From Paenibacillus kyungheensis (GTDB lineage: Bacteria; Bacillota; Bacilli; Paenibacillales; Paenibacillaceae): 64,000 bases of DNA. Within the stretch, counting starts at the first letter, position 1. Every line of letters starts with the position of its first letter. The notes beneath the pieces were generated by a model. The model saw only the letters and a list, made by a program, of their open reading frames with translations. It was not told where the DNA came from and searched no databases. Both the position numbers and the translations under genes were made by a program. Shown here piece by piece: positions 20,001-27,054 of this stretch. The stretch covers positions 1,092,001 through 1,156,000 of the forward strand of contig NZ_CP117416.1 in NCBI RefSeq assembly GCF_028606985.1, in the 5' to 3' direction.

Positions 20001-20845
20001 AAGCAGGTTATGATGTACGTACAGCTGTCGATTTTGACTGGTACATGTTAGATGATCAGAATCAGAAGCGTTCTATTCCGTATTTTGATCAATATGTTAA
20101 ACGTTCGGTGATCAGTCCAAATACAAATCCAACAGATCGTCTAGCAGTAGTTCGTGCCGAGCCAAATAGTAATGGCAATATTTCGTATATCCCCGTTCCT
20201 TTTACTATTTCTAACGGAGCGGTTACGATCTATAGTCGTAGCAATAGTACGTATCTGGTATTAGATCGCAATGAGCCTTTATTAACTGATATATCGGGTC
20301 ACTGGGGACAAGCAGATATTCAACAGTTTGCTGACCGAATGATTGTCACAGGGACAGGTCAAAATCGATTTGAACCTGCTCGTACGATTACACGTGCAGA
20401 ACTGGCTACTTTATTAACCAGAACATTAGGTTTGGCAGAACGTTCACCATCAGACTCAGTTTCTTCATTTGCTGATGTGAAAGCTACAGCATGGTATAAC
20501 AATTCAGTACGTACCGCTGTCGAAGTAGGATTGATGTTGGGAGATGCTAACGGTACGTTCCGTCCACAAGCGGCAGTTACACGTGAAGAGTTAGCAGTGA
20601 TTTTGCAGCGGACATTATCATTAATTGATCAGAATCAGGCTACAGTAACCTCTGAACCTGCGATTTCGTTTAGCGATGCGAAGCAAGCTTCTTCATGGTC
20701 GCGTTCTGCGATTCAATATGTGAGTGCTACCGGAATATTAAAAGGAAATGCTTTAAAACAATTCCAACCAAAGGAAAAGCTTACACGAGTTGAGAGCATT
20801 GTCGCATTAAGTCGCATATTGCAGAAAATAAATGATGCTAATTAA
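17015..20845 (+). CDS. SLH-anchored extracellular nuclease (endonuclease/exonuclease/phosphatase family)
   Basis: 1276 residues. The signal peptide is about 1-35 (ending IASATE). Two OB-fold-like nucleic-acid-binding regions (about 65-245 and 255-345) are of the kind found in YhcR-type secreted nucleases. The catalytic endonuclease/exonuclease/phosphatase domain (about 510-825) shows TIASFNVENFWD (Asn), LGLMEVQDNNG (Glu), VIANHFNSK, LLGDFNDF (Asp, Asn), LDHILM and VSDHDPLLARIDF (Asp-His). After a Ser/Gly/Pro linker and a beta-rich segment, three SLH domains (about 1090-1276; TRAELATLL, TREELAVIL, TRVESIVAL) tether it to the cell wall. It should degrade extracellular DNA or RNA at the surface, for nutrient scavenging or biofilm turnover (inference). 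The start is ATG with GGGGAA upstream. Confidence 0.88.
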   Translation: MAHWKKKISIGISASVLVTSLWSGLPVNEQIASATETSEHLSNSMVNVTSSPLASRSIVQNVSQDVYTTMPITDVRSQSLSSTVSTRGIITYREDTGNGYSNLYIQDGSAGIVIRGQNVSGIEGQEVEVQGTLTAYKALLQIEASASAVHITNSTIQLPVARIVNGTDFVTGNTYEAQLISVPNVTVVSKSGSNYTVKDAKGTFIIYTSNPWLEVGQTYTHITGVMSRYNNTFELIPRTLKDIEGGTPPVIEPPLQLRIHDIQGAAQRSPYEGKEVAQVEGIVTMVKGKTSFYLQEADDQVDSDEGTSEGILVYRSAHGLKVGDKVSVDGSIKEYQELGYADAADLTTTEIVASAIRLQASNQPLPAPTIIGEQGRAIPDQIASSDGLAEYDANRYSIDFYESLEGMRIQLNDASIIGPYTYEIPVTVDLKSSPLVTPAGGLVIDHNQWNAKRLLISAKPTQTVSTGDQFAGALHGIMSYSYSNFKILPEGTLPPIIDHGLQREVSTLQNGSKQLTIASFNVENFWDNPKDKEKTTRIADDVVNHLRNPDILGLMEVQDNNGETNDGTTDASQSFAALIKDIQLAGGPTYQYASIAPQDQQDGGAPGGNIRVGFLYNPARVSLPVATNGAGDSVTATTYGANGLTYNPGRIAPTEEAFANSRKSLAAQFVFNGESVIVIANHFNSKGGDQALYGSIQPPVRSSEIQRAKQATLLNQFVKQTLSQNSQANVVLLGDFNDFQFSNTINVLKGQELTNLVDTLPANERYSYVYEGNSQTLDHILMTANIANRAQLDIVHINSDFMEADGRVSDHDPLLARIDFAKKDSDDDSGTRPGSQNGNGNNSGGGSSPTTNLPTDPSSVPALPTVPVYEGVSSNGTVASWTLPVVSNSNSDHAVIASSTVTPAILQEIMARAEGAHTLRLSLPEVPDATLYQLQWDASVQQSFTGQTAIDRLIVSTPIGTYELPVSTIQKETLSSNQKLVLDLASAPMAITQAKQAGYDVRTAVDFDWYMLDDQNQKRSIPYFDQYVKRSVISPNTNPTDRLAVVRAEPNSNGNISYIPVPFTISNGAVTIYSRSNSTYLVLDRNEPLLTDISGHWGQADIQQFADRMIVTGTGQNRFEPARTITRAELATLLTRTLGLAERSPSDSVSSFADVKATAWYNNSVRTAVEVGLMLGDANGTFRPQAAVTREELAVILQRTLSLIDQNQATVTSEPAISFSDAKQASSWSRSAIQYVSATGILKGNALKQFQPKEKLTRVESIVALSRILQKINDAN

Positions 20846-20987
20846 AATTAAAAATGCTATAAAATAGGAATATATGTTCTTTTAATGGTATAAATATACT
20901 AAATGGTAACAGAAAAATAGGTTTTGTAACCAAAATGTAATATATTATTTTTGAATTTTTTTACCAATTTAATTTTAGAAAAAAAAG

Positions 20988-21030
20988 AAAAAATCTGCAT
21001 TCACGCCAAAAGTGAGAATGCAGATTTTTT
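20988..21030 (+). terminator. Rho-independent terminator of extracellular nuclease gene
   Basis: AAAAATCTGCATTC pairs with GAATGCAGATTTTT, ending in a T-run. Confidence 0.85.
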
Positions 21031-21284
21031 CGCGTGGTTATAAGGTTTTGGGAATAAATTATAGTTATAATTAAAAAAATATAAATTGAGAATCAGTCAA
21101 AACATGATCGTACCAACACTATTTGATATTAGCTAATTATCTAAACTTTTTTTCATAATTGGAAAATTTATCATGTAAATTCTGCTTTTTAAATATATAA
21201 TGTACTTAGCTGATTAATGTTATTCAAAACGAATAACTTTTGGGTACATGTTATGAAAGAGGTTTGGAAGGCAGGGGAAACCGG
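21031..21284 (+). promoter_or_regulatory. Leader/promoter region of the lasso peptide cluster
   Basis: AT-rich, with no gene. TATAAT at 21196-21201 is a candidate -10 box; the -35 is not convincing. A perfect 7-bp inverted repeat (GTTATTC / GAATAAC, 5-base spacer) at 21219-21237 sits just after the likely transcription start and could be an operator. The interval from the previous stop (20846) to here otherwise contains only the terminator. Confidence 0.45.
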
Positions 21285-22556
21285 ATGATTGAAAGAAATG
21301 GTAACAAACTCATCTTTCTTCTCTGTGTGCCACGTAGTGGTAGCTCGCTCGCAACCGTGATGCTACAAAATCACACACGCATTTATGCGGCACAAGAAAT
21401 GTGGTTTCTTATGAGTCTATATGATTTGAAGAAGCCAGAGAAGCGTGCATACGGTGGAACAGCTATTCTAAATCAATTCTTTGATGGTGTTCTGCCTGAA
21501 AGTGTATATGATGAGGCATGTCGTAGCTTTGGAATGAATGTCTATAATGGATTATTATCTACAAGTGAAGCAGATATGGTTGTAGACAAATCACCACGCT
21601 ACTATTATCTTCTTGAATTTTTGGATCGTTTATTCCCGCAATCCAAGCGGATCGGATTATTTCGTAATCCTTTGGATGTAGCGGCTTCTTATAAAAAAGT
21701 AAATCAGCGATCTGCACCGAATTTTAATTTGGCAGATCAGCTAAATGACCCGTCGTTGAATATGAAGATGGTCGATATCACTGTCGGATTATTCCGTTAT
21801 CATCAATATTTTTCACAAAGCAACAACAATGCTTTCTGGTTGAAGTATGAACAAATGGCTGCACATCCAGAAGAACAGATGCAGAAGGTATGTGAATTTC
21901 TAGATATTTCGTACGAAGAAGGAATCGAAAAGTATGGAGATTATATGGATTCTGCCAAGTCGGAACTGTTCTATAGCATGGGTGTAGGTGATCCATATCT
22001 CAGTGAACACCGTACACCACATATGAAGTCTATCGGTAACTGGCGTACCATGCTAGACCATCGGGAAATCGAAGCTTACTGCCGTATACTAGGTGCGAGA
22101 CTATTCCGCGAGCTAGGATATGGAGCAGAGCTTGAAGAGGCACAGCGTCTAACAGGCGTTGTGTTTGAGGAGGAGCCAGACATGAAGTGGATTGAAGCCA
22201 AAACGAAGCAGTTCGCCGAGGCTACCGGCTGTCGCTGGGAACCGGAGTATAAGATGCAATCGGCTGTTCTACCTGAAACTTCACCAGAAGTTGCAAGTGC
22301 GCTGTCTCAAGAATCAAAAGAAAAAGCCGAAGCTGATGAATTGCTACGTATGCGAATGACATTACGTTCTTTGGAAAAGCGAATGGAGCAACATTATATC
22401 GAACGTGATCGTCTCCATCAAGAAAGTGAACGTCTACGTAAAGAAGTAAAAGATATGAAACAAAAAATGAACAAAATTAAATCATTGATTCCGTTTAACC
22501 GTTCACTCGGGCGCGTATTTAATGCTTATCTTGTTCGTAAAGGCGTCGAAAAATGA
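21285..22556 (+). CDS. PAPS-dependent sulfotransferase of the lasso peptide cluster
   Basis: 423 residues from ATG 21285, preceded by AGGGGA; a longer frame from TTG 21240 lacks a good ribosome site. The 5'-phosphosulfate loop is VPRSGSSL (residues 15-22). The 3'-phosphate motif is FRNPLDVAASY (126-136; Arg127, Ser135). These are the two PAPS-binding signatures of Sulfotransfer_3-type enzymes. The C-terminal ~100 residues (about 320-405) are a Glu/Arg/Lys-rich coiled coil, an addition that could mediate contact with the other enzymes. Its stop overlaps the cyclase start (ATGA), so the two are translationally coupled. An APS kinase gene stands at the other end of the cluster. Sulfation of the lasso peptide is therefore a plausible but unproven function. 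Confidence 0.85.
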   Translation: MIERNGNKLIFLLCVPRSGSSLATVMLQNHTRIYAAQEMWFLMSLYDLKKPEKRAYGGTAILNQFFDGVLPESVYDEACRSFGMNVYNGLLSTSEADMVVDKSPRYYYLLEFLDRLFPQSKRIGLFRNPLDVAASYKKVNQRSAPNFNLADQLNDPSLNMKMVDITVGLFRYHQYFSQSNNNAFWLKYEQMAAHPEEQMQKVCEFLDISYEEGIEKYGDYMDSAKSELFYSMGVGDPYLSEHRTPHMKSIGNWRTMLDHREIEAYCRILGARLFRELGYGAELEEAQRLTGVVFEEEPDMKWIEAKTKQFAEATGCRWEPEYKMQSAVLPETSPEVASALSQESKEKAEADELLRMRMTLRSLEKRMEQHYIERDRLHQESERLRKEVKDMKQKMNKIKSLIPFNRSLGRVFNAYLVRKGVEK

Positions 22557-24496
22557 GTACGATTGTAGGGATTTGGAATTTTCAACGTCAAAGCTCGGAA
22601 ACACTCGCACTTCAAGGTCAACGATTAATGAAAAAGATGCGACATTATCCTTCGGATGCTTCTGCTGTATGGCAAGATGAAGATATGTTTGTAGGCTGTC
22701 ATGATCGTTGGATTACCGAGGAATCAGTCAATCAAGTCGTTCCTTATCATGATCCGATCAGTGGTCTTGTGATTACAGCAGATGCGATTATTGATAATCG
22801 AGAAGAACTATTTGAAGCGCTCGGGATTAACCGCGCTGAAGGTAGTCAACTGTCAGATGTCTTACTGATTTTAAAAGCGTATCAAAAGTGGGGAGAATAT
22901 ACTCCCAAATATTTAATTGGTGATTTTGCTTTTATGATCTGGGATACGAAAAAGCATCAGCTTTATGGTGCACGAGACTGGTCAGGCAATCGAACCCTTT
23001 ACTATTATCACACCTCTTCTCAATTTGCATTTTCGACATTGATGGAGCCTTTATTTCAGACAGGTGATATTCAGAAAAAAATGAGTACTCCCTGGATGGC
23101 CGAATTTCTGACTATGGCTGGTATGACAGAATCTTTGGATATTAAAGGTACCGTATATGAAGATATTCTACAGTTGCCTCCTGCACACGCTATTATCCTC
23201 ACAGAGCAGCATAGTCATATATTCCAGTATGGTACGTTATTGCCAGAAGAACCGCTTCGACTTCGCTCGAACGGAGAATATGAAGAAGCTTTTCGTGATG
23301 TTTTTACTCAAGCCGTAAAATCTAAAGTGCGAACCCGGCTAGGAGTAGCATCAACGTTAAGTGGTGGACTAGATTCCGGCGCTGTTGTTAGTTACGCATC
23401 CAAAATTTTGGCAGAGCAGGGCAAGTCTTTACAGACCTATAGTTATGTACCGATTGCCGGCTTTGATGATTGGACGTCCGCAACCTTAGTGCCTGATGAG
23501 CGTCCATATATCGAGGAAACGTTAAAATATATTGGTAATGTTCAGGGGAATTATCTTGATTTTGCCGATCGTAATCCTTTGACAGAAGTAGATTCATGGT
23601 TAGACTTTTTGGAAATGCCATACAAATATTTTGAAAATTCATTTTGGATTAGAGGGATATTTGAACAAGCTCAACAACAAGGTGCAGGTGTTTTGCTAAC
23701 AGGAGCTAGAGGTAATTTTACCATCTCATGGGGACCTGCATTAGATTATTATGCAGTGCTTCTCAAAAAGTTCCAATGGACTAAATTATATCGTGAACTA
23801 AAATTGTATGGTCACAAAACAGGTGTAGGGCGTTCCCGGTTATTACCGATCATTCATAGCAAAGCTTTTCCGAAATGGAATCAGGCTGCTGCTTCAAAAG
23901 AAAGACCGAATCCATTGGTCTGGATCAATGCCGATATGGCGCGTCAGACCGGTATGGTGGAACGCGTAAAACAACAGGAAGAATGGTTAGTCGGTCGTGA
24001 AGTTCAAAATGCTTTTGACGTTAGACTAGAAAAATTTAAAAATCTAGCAATTGCGAACAAAAATGGAGCAATGACTTCTAAAATTTCTGAACACTATGGT
24101 GTTTGGGAACGTGATCCGACAAGCGATGCACGTGTAGTCCGATTCTGCCTTTCGATTCCTGTGGGACAATATGTACAGGACGGTATGGATCGCGCATTAA
24201 TCAGACGGGCTACTGCTGGTGATTTGCCTGATAAAGTAAGATTGAATCAAAAAGTGAGAGGCATGCAGCCCGCAGATTGGGTACAACGGATGCAACCTCA
24301 GTGGTCTTCCTTTACAGAAGAGCTTAGAGATTTATGTAAAGATCCTAAAGTGGCAGCATGGATGAATACGACTACGATTATGAAGGCTTTAGAAAAGATA
24401 GGCGAACATCCTGAAGCCAATGCAGCAGCCCATCCGGCTACCCGTATGCTGATGAGAAGCTTGATTGTTGGGCGCTTCATCCGCAACTTAGCATAG
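22553..24496 (+). CDS. Lasso peptide cyclase (asparagine synthetase homologue)
   Basis: 647 residues. The N-terminal region (about 1-210) is a class II glutamine amidotransferase fold without the nucleophilic Cys2 (it begins MSTIVGIWNF), as is usual for lasso cyclases, which do not use glutamine. The synthetase domain has the pyrophosphate loop STLSGGLDSGAVVS (residues 268-280). It adenylates the side-chain carboxylate of the ring Asp, and the core N-terminus then attacks to form the macrolactam. It overlaps the sulfotransferase gene by 4 bases and is followed after 33 bases by three precursor genes. Cyclase placed upstream of the precursors is an unusual order compared with the simple A-C-B arrangement. 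Confidence 0.93.
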   Translation: MSTIVGIWNFQRQSSETLALQGQRLMKKMRHYPSDASAVWQDEDMFVGCHDRWITEESVNQVVPYHDPISGLVITADAIIDNREELFEALGINRAEGSQLSDVLLILKAYQKWGEYTPKYLIGDFAFMIWDTKKHQLYGARDWSGNRTLYYYHTSSQFAFSTLMEPLFQTGDIQKKMSTPWMAEFLTMAGMTESLDIKGTVYEDILQLPPAHAIILTEQHSHIFQYGTLLPEEPLRLRSNGEYEEAFRDVFTQAVKSKVRTRLGVASTLSGGLDSGAVVSYASKILAEQGKSLQTYSYVPIAGFDDWTSATLVPDERPYIEETLKYIGNVQGNYLDFADRNPLTEVDSWLDFLEMPYKYFENSFWIRGIFEQAQQQGAGVLLTGARGNFTISWGPALDYYAVLLKKFQWTKLYRELKLYGHKTGVGRSRLLPIIHSKAFPKWNQAAASKERPNPLVWINADMARQTGMVERVKQQEEWLVGREVQNAFDVRLEKFKNLAIANKNGAMTSKISEHYGVWERDPTSDARVVRFCLSIPVGQYVQDGMDRALIRRATAGDLPDKVRLNQKVRGMQPADWVQRMQPQWSSFTEELRDLCKDPKVAAWMNTTTIMKALEKIGEHPEANAAAHPATRMLMRSLIVGRFIRNLA

Positions 24497-24529
24497 CAAC
24501 GAATATTATTTTACAGAGGAGGTGAAAAC

Positions 24530-24664
24530 ATGAACAAAGAAAAAATGCAATGGCAGGCTCCAACATTGGAAGTTTTAGATGTCAATGAAACAATGGCAGG
24601 TATTGGTTGGAGACAAATTGACTGGGTATCTGATCAAGACGCTGATTTGTACAACCCTAGCTGA
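24530..24664 (+). CDS. Lasso peptide precursor 1
   Basis: 44 codons, ATG behind GAGGAGGTGAAAAC. The leader (residues 1-22) carries the RRE-recognition pattern WQAPTLEVLD and ends NETM, placing Thr at the -2 position required for leader cleavage. The predicted core is 22 residues: ring AGIGWRQID (Ala1 amine to Asp9 side chain, nine-membered) and tail WVSDQDADLYNPS. The C-terminal Ser is the residue phosphorylated by HPr-kinase-like enzymes in paeninodin-type peptides. It differs from the other two copies in ring residues Trp5-Arg6. Confidence 0.93.
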   Translation: MNKEKMQWQAPTLEVLDVNETMAGIGWRQIDWVSDQDADLYNPS

Positions 24665-24708
24665 GGCATTTTTTAAAACGAAATTAACATTCAAAGGAGG
24701 TTATATTA

Positions 24709-24843
24709 ATGAACCAAGAGAAAATGCAATGGCAGACTCCAACGCTAGAAGTTTTGGATGTTAACGAAACAATGGCAGGTATCGGTTATAAGCAAATTGA
24801 CTGGGTATCTGATCAAGATGCTGATTTGTACAACCCTAGCTGA
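24709..24843 (+). CDS. Lasso peptide precursor 2
   Basis: 44 codons with an AAAGGAGG ribosome site. The leader is almost identical to precursor 1 (WQTPTLEVLD, ...NETM). The core has ring AGIGYKQID and tail WVSDQDADLYNPS. Compared with copy 1, only Trp5 to Tyr and Arg6 to Lys change in the core, which conserves aromatic and basic character. Confidence 0.93.
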   Translation: MNQEKMQWQTPTLEVLDVNETMAGIGYKQIDWVSDQDADLYNPS

Positions 24844-24890
24844 GCATTTAACATAACGATTCACCATTCTACTATAAGGAGGCTACTATA

Positions 24891-25025
24891 ATGAAAGAAC
24901 AAAAAATGCAATGGCAGACTCCAACATTGGAAGTTTTAGATGTCAACGAAACAATGGCAGGTATTGGTTACAAGCAAATTGACTGGGTATCTGAGCAAGA
25001 CGCTGATCTATATAACCCTAGCTGA
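24891..25025 (+). CDS. Lasso peptide precursor 3
   Basis: 44 codons with a TAAGGAGG ribosome site. The core has ring AGIGYKQID and tail WVSEQDADLYNPS, so it differs from copy 2 only by Asp13 to Glu. It is followed by a strong hairpin before the tailoring and processing genes. Confidence 0.93.
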   Translation: MKEQKMQWQTPTLEVLDVNETMAGIGYKQIDWVSEQDADLYNPS

Positions 25026-25067
25026 GTATTGTAAGCAGCACTGGGATAGAAAAGCACGCAATTGTTC

Positions 25068-25107
25068 AGAAAGTCCTTATACGAGTTAGTATAGGGACTT
25101 TCTGTTT
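25068..25107 (+). terminator. Hairpin between precursor genes and processing genes (attenuator)
   Basis: AGAAAGTCC with ATAC pairs with GTAT and GGACTTTCT around GAGTTA, followed by GTTTTAAT. Hairpins at this position in lasso operons are thought to terminate partly or protect the abundant precursor mRNA. The T-tract is short, so partial read-through is likely. Confidence 0.75.
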
Positions 25108-25170
25108 TAATAAAAGCAATCCTTTGAATAATATTCGGAGAAAGCAGAGTCATAGGCTCTATGGGAGGTA

Positions 25171-26145
25171 ATGACCATTTTTACCGTAAATAAAACTATG
25201 CATAAGACGATTTATCAAGCATTTGGGTTACGTTTTGAAAGTGAGATATTGTTGTCGGAATTGTTGCAACGCCAAGATATTGAAGAAGCTGATGTGAAAA
25301 TCGAATTTCAGGATTTATCTGAATGGAGATCTGTTGTTAATACACGCGAAAATAATTTTACGATGCAATCTATTGGATTTGTGTTTGAAATTCCAGATAC
25401 CGCTTTGTTTTGTATTCAAGAAGGCAAACGGATTATGATCCATCCGTTGCACGATGCGAATATAGACAAAATTCGTCTATATGTGTTGGGAACTTGCATG
25501 GGCGTATTGTTGTTACAACGTGGAATTTTGCCTTTACATGGAAGTGCAGTCGTAATTAATAATAAAGCATATGCGTTTGTCGGAGAATCAGGTGCAGGTA
25601 AATCTACACTTGCCTCTACTTTTGTACAATCTGGATTTGAATTACTAAGTGATGATGTTATCGCTGTAAGCTATGAAAATGGAGAGCCTGTTGTCCATCC
25701 TGCATATCCACAGCAAAAGTTATGGAAAGAAAGTTTAGACCTTTTTGGAATGTCAGAAGAGCAGTTCAAACCTCTTCATGATGAAGTCAGCAAATTTGCT
25801 ATTCCTGTTACCAAGCAATTTCGCAATCAGACCGTTCCTTTAGCAGGCGTATTTGAACTTGTCAAAATGGATAGCGAATATGTAGTTATGCGTGAAATGA
25901 ATCGTTTGGAAAGATTACATGCGATGATGCTACACACGTATCGTGGTGCTTTGATTCCAAGATTAGGGCTCAAACAATGGCATTTCTCAAGTGCAGCCGC
26001 TTTAGCAGGAGAGTTATTTGCTTTACAAATTTTACGTCCGACTTCTGGGTTTACAGCGCCAGAATTAATGAATCAGATTATGAGAAAAGTGCAACAAGAA
26101 GAAATGCAAGAGGATACAATCTATTCTACAAAACATTTCAACTGA
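25171..26145 (+). CDS. Lasso peptide tailoring kinase (HPr kinase-like)
   Basis: 324 residues. The fold is like HPr kinase/PEP-carboxykinase: LHGSAV (122-127), Walker A VGESGAGKST (137-146), LLSDDV (158-163) and a later cluster of basic residues. Homologues in paeninodin-type clusters (PadeK, ThcoK) phosphorylate the C-terminal Ser of the precursor before maturation; all three precursors here end in Ser. The start at 25171 is very close to its GGGAGG (2 bases); ATG at 25198 is an alternative but is 29 bases away. The gene lies 64 bases after the hairpin and 26 bases before the RRE gene. Confidence 0.9.
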   Translation: MTIFTVNKTMHKTIYQAFGLRFESEILLSELLQRQDIEEADVKIEFQDLSEWRSVVNTRENNFTMQSIGFVFEIPDTALFCIQEGKRIMIHPLHDANIDKIRLYVLGTCMGVLLLQRGILPLHGSAVVINNKAYAFVGESGAGKSTLASTFVQSGFELLSDDVIAVSYENGEPVVHPAYPQQKLWKESLDLFGMSEEQFKPLHDEVSKFAIPVTKQFRNQTVPLAGVFELVKMDSEYVVMREMNRLERLHAMMLHTYRGALIPRLGLKQWHFSSAAALAGELFALQILRPTSGFTAPELMNQIMRKVQQEEMQEDTIYSTKHFN

Positions 26146-26171
26146 AAATCAGATCAAAGGAGAGAATGTGA

Positions 26172-26486
26172 ATGAATACAAGCTTAATCGGACCCGATCA
26201 GGTCATTGAACAAAATAAACAATATATTGCTAGTGATATGAATGGCGAAACGGTAATGATGAACGTAGAATCTGGCAAATACTATAATTTGGGTATGGTC
26301 GGTGGACGAATCTGGGAGCTTAGTTCTTCTCCTGTATCTGTGCAAAATATTGTCAATACGTTAGTAGCTGAATACGATGTATCGTATGAAGTGTGTCTGG
26401 AGCAAGTTAGTGAATTTGCCGGACAAATGTTTAAAGAAGGTCTGATTGAAGTGGCTCCTGAACAGGATGGGCTTCGTGTGGACTAA
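26172..26486 (+). CDS. PqqD-like RRE protein (lasso B1)
   Basis: 104 residues, ATG behind AAAGGAGAG. It is a stand-alone RiPP recognition element: DMNGETVMMNVESGKYYNLGMVGGRIWELSSSPVSVQNIVNTL and VCLEQVSEFAGQMFKEGLIEV are typical of PqqD-fold proteins, which bind the leader by adding a beta strand. It would deliver the precursor to the leader peptidase and perhaps to the kinase. Its 3' end overlaps the next gene. Confidence 0.92.
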   Translation: MNTSLIGPDQVIEQNKQYIASDMNGETVMMNVESGKYYNLGMVGGRIWELSSSPVSVQNIVNTLVAEYDVSYEVCLEQVSEFAGQMFKEGLIEVAPEQDGLRVD

Positions 26487-26916
26487 GATCGCCAAATTCC
26501 GTAGTACCCCGATGCCTATGCGTAAATTAATGCTAGAAGCGTTAGTATATTTAGCGTGGGCTCGCTTTTTGAAAATGTTACCTTTTGCCAAAGTATCTCC
26601 GACACTAGGTTCTTATATGGAAGAGACTTCGTATGATCTAAACAGAGATCAGAAATGGCAAGGGGTACAGGTCTCAAGAGCATTGCATCGTGTAAGCGGG
26701 CATGTCTTCTGGGAAACGGAATGTATGGTGATGGGAATGGCAGCCATGAAAATGTTAGCAAGGCGTAAAGTGCCAAGCACTTTGTATCTGGGGATGCGTC
26801 GCAATCGGGCGGGTAAAGTAGCTGCACATGCGTGGGTTAGAAGTGGTGCTTTTTATGTTACAGGAGCAGAAGAAATTGAACAGTATACGGTAGTGGGGAA
26901 ATTTGCTAAAAACTAG
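26446..26916 (+). CDS. Lasso leader peptidase (transglutaminase-like, B2)
   Basis: 156 residues if it starts at TTG 26446 (AAGAAGG 5 bases upstream); ATG 26467 is the alternative (149 residues). It is a small cysteine-protease-fold protein with Cys93 (ETECMVMGMAAMKML) and His128 (AAHAWV), the catalytic pair of the transglutaminase-like family. The third catalytic residue is not obvious in the GAEEIEQY tail. It cuts the leader after the -1 residue so the cyclase can use the new N-terminus. It overlaps the RRE gene by 20-41 bases. Confidence 0.9.
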   Translation: MKWLLNRMGFVWTKIAKFRSTPMPMRKLMLEALVYLAWARFLKMLPFAKVSPTLGSYMEETSYDLNRDQKWQGVQVSRALHRVSGHVFWETECMVMGMAAMKMLARRKVPSTLYLGMRRNRAGKVAAHAWVRSGAFYVTGAEEIEQYTVVGKFAKN

Positions 26917-26925
26917 CATGAATAC

Positions 26926-26975
26926 AAAGTATACTATTCCACTCGGTTAATACTAGAGTAACATGTATATACTTT
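26926..26975. repeat. Intergenic inverted repeat before the nucleotidyltransferase gene
   Basis: AAAGTATA (26926-26933) and TATACTTT (26968-26975) are a perfect 8-bp inverted repeat, with an inner ACTC/GAGT pair. It could be a processing or pausing hairpin between the maturation genes and the next gene. There is no T-run. Confidence 0.4.
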
Positions 26976-27054
26976 AATGGATCTGAAAATCACTGAATGA
27001 ACGCTATAAACTGAACACATGATCAACATCAGTTTATATCCAAAGGAGTTCGGT

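Noticed and set aside
22553-24496. Asparagine synthetase (primary metabolism)
   Set aside because: It lacks the N-terminal catalytic Cys and sits between a sulfotransferase and three lasso precursors, next to RRE and leader peptidase genes.
24579-24764. 61-codon frame spanning precursors 1 and 2 in another frame
   Set aside because: It crosses two precursor genes out of frame, has no ribosome site, and arises from the repeated precursor sequence.
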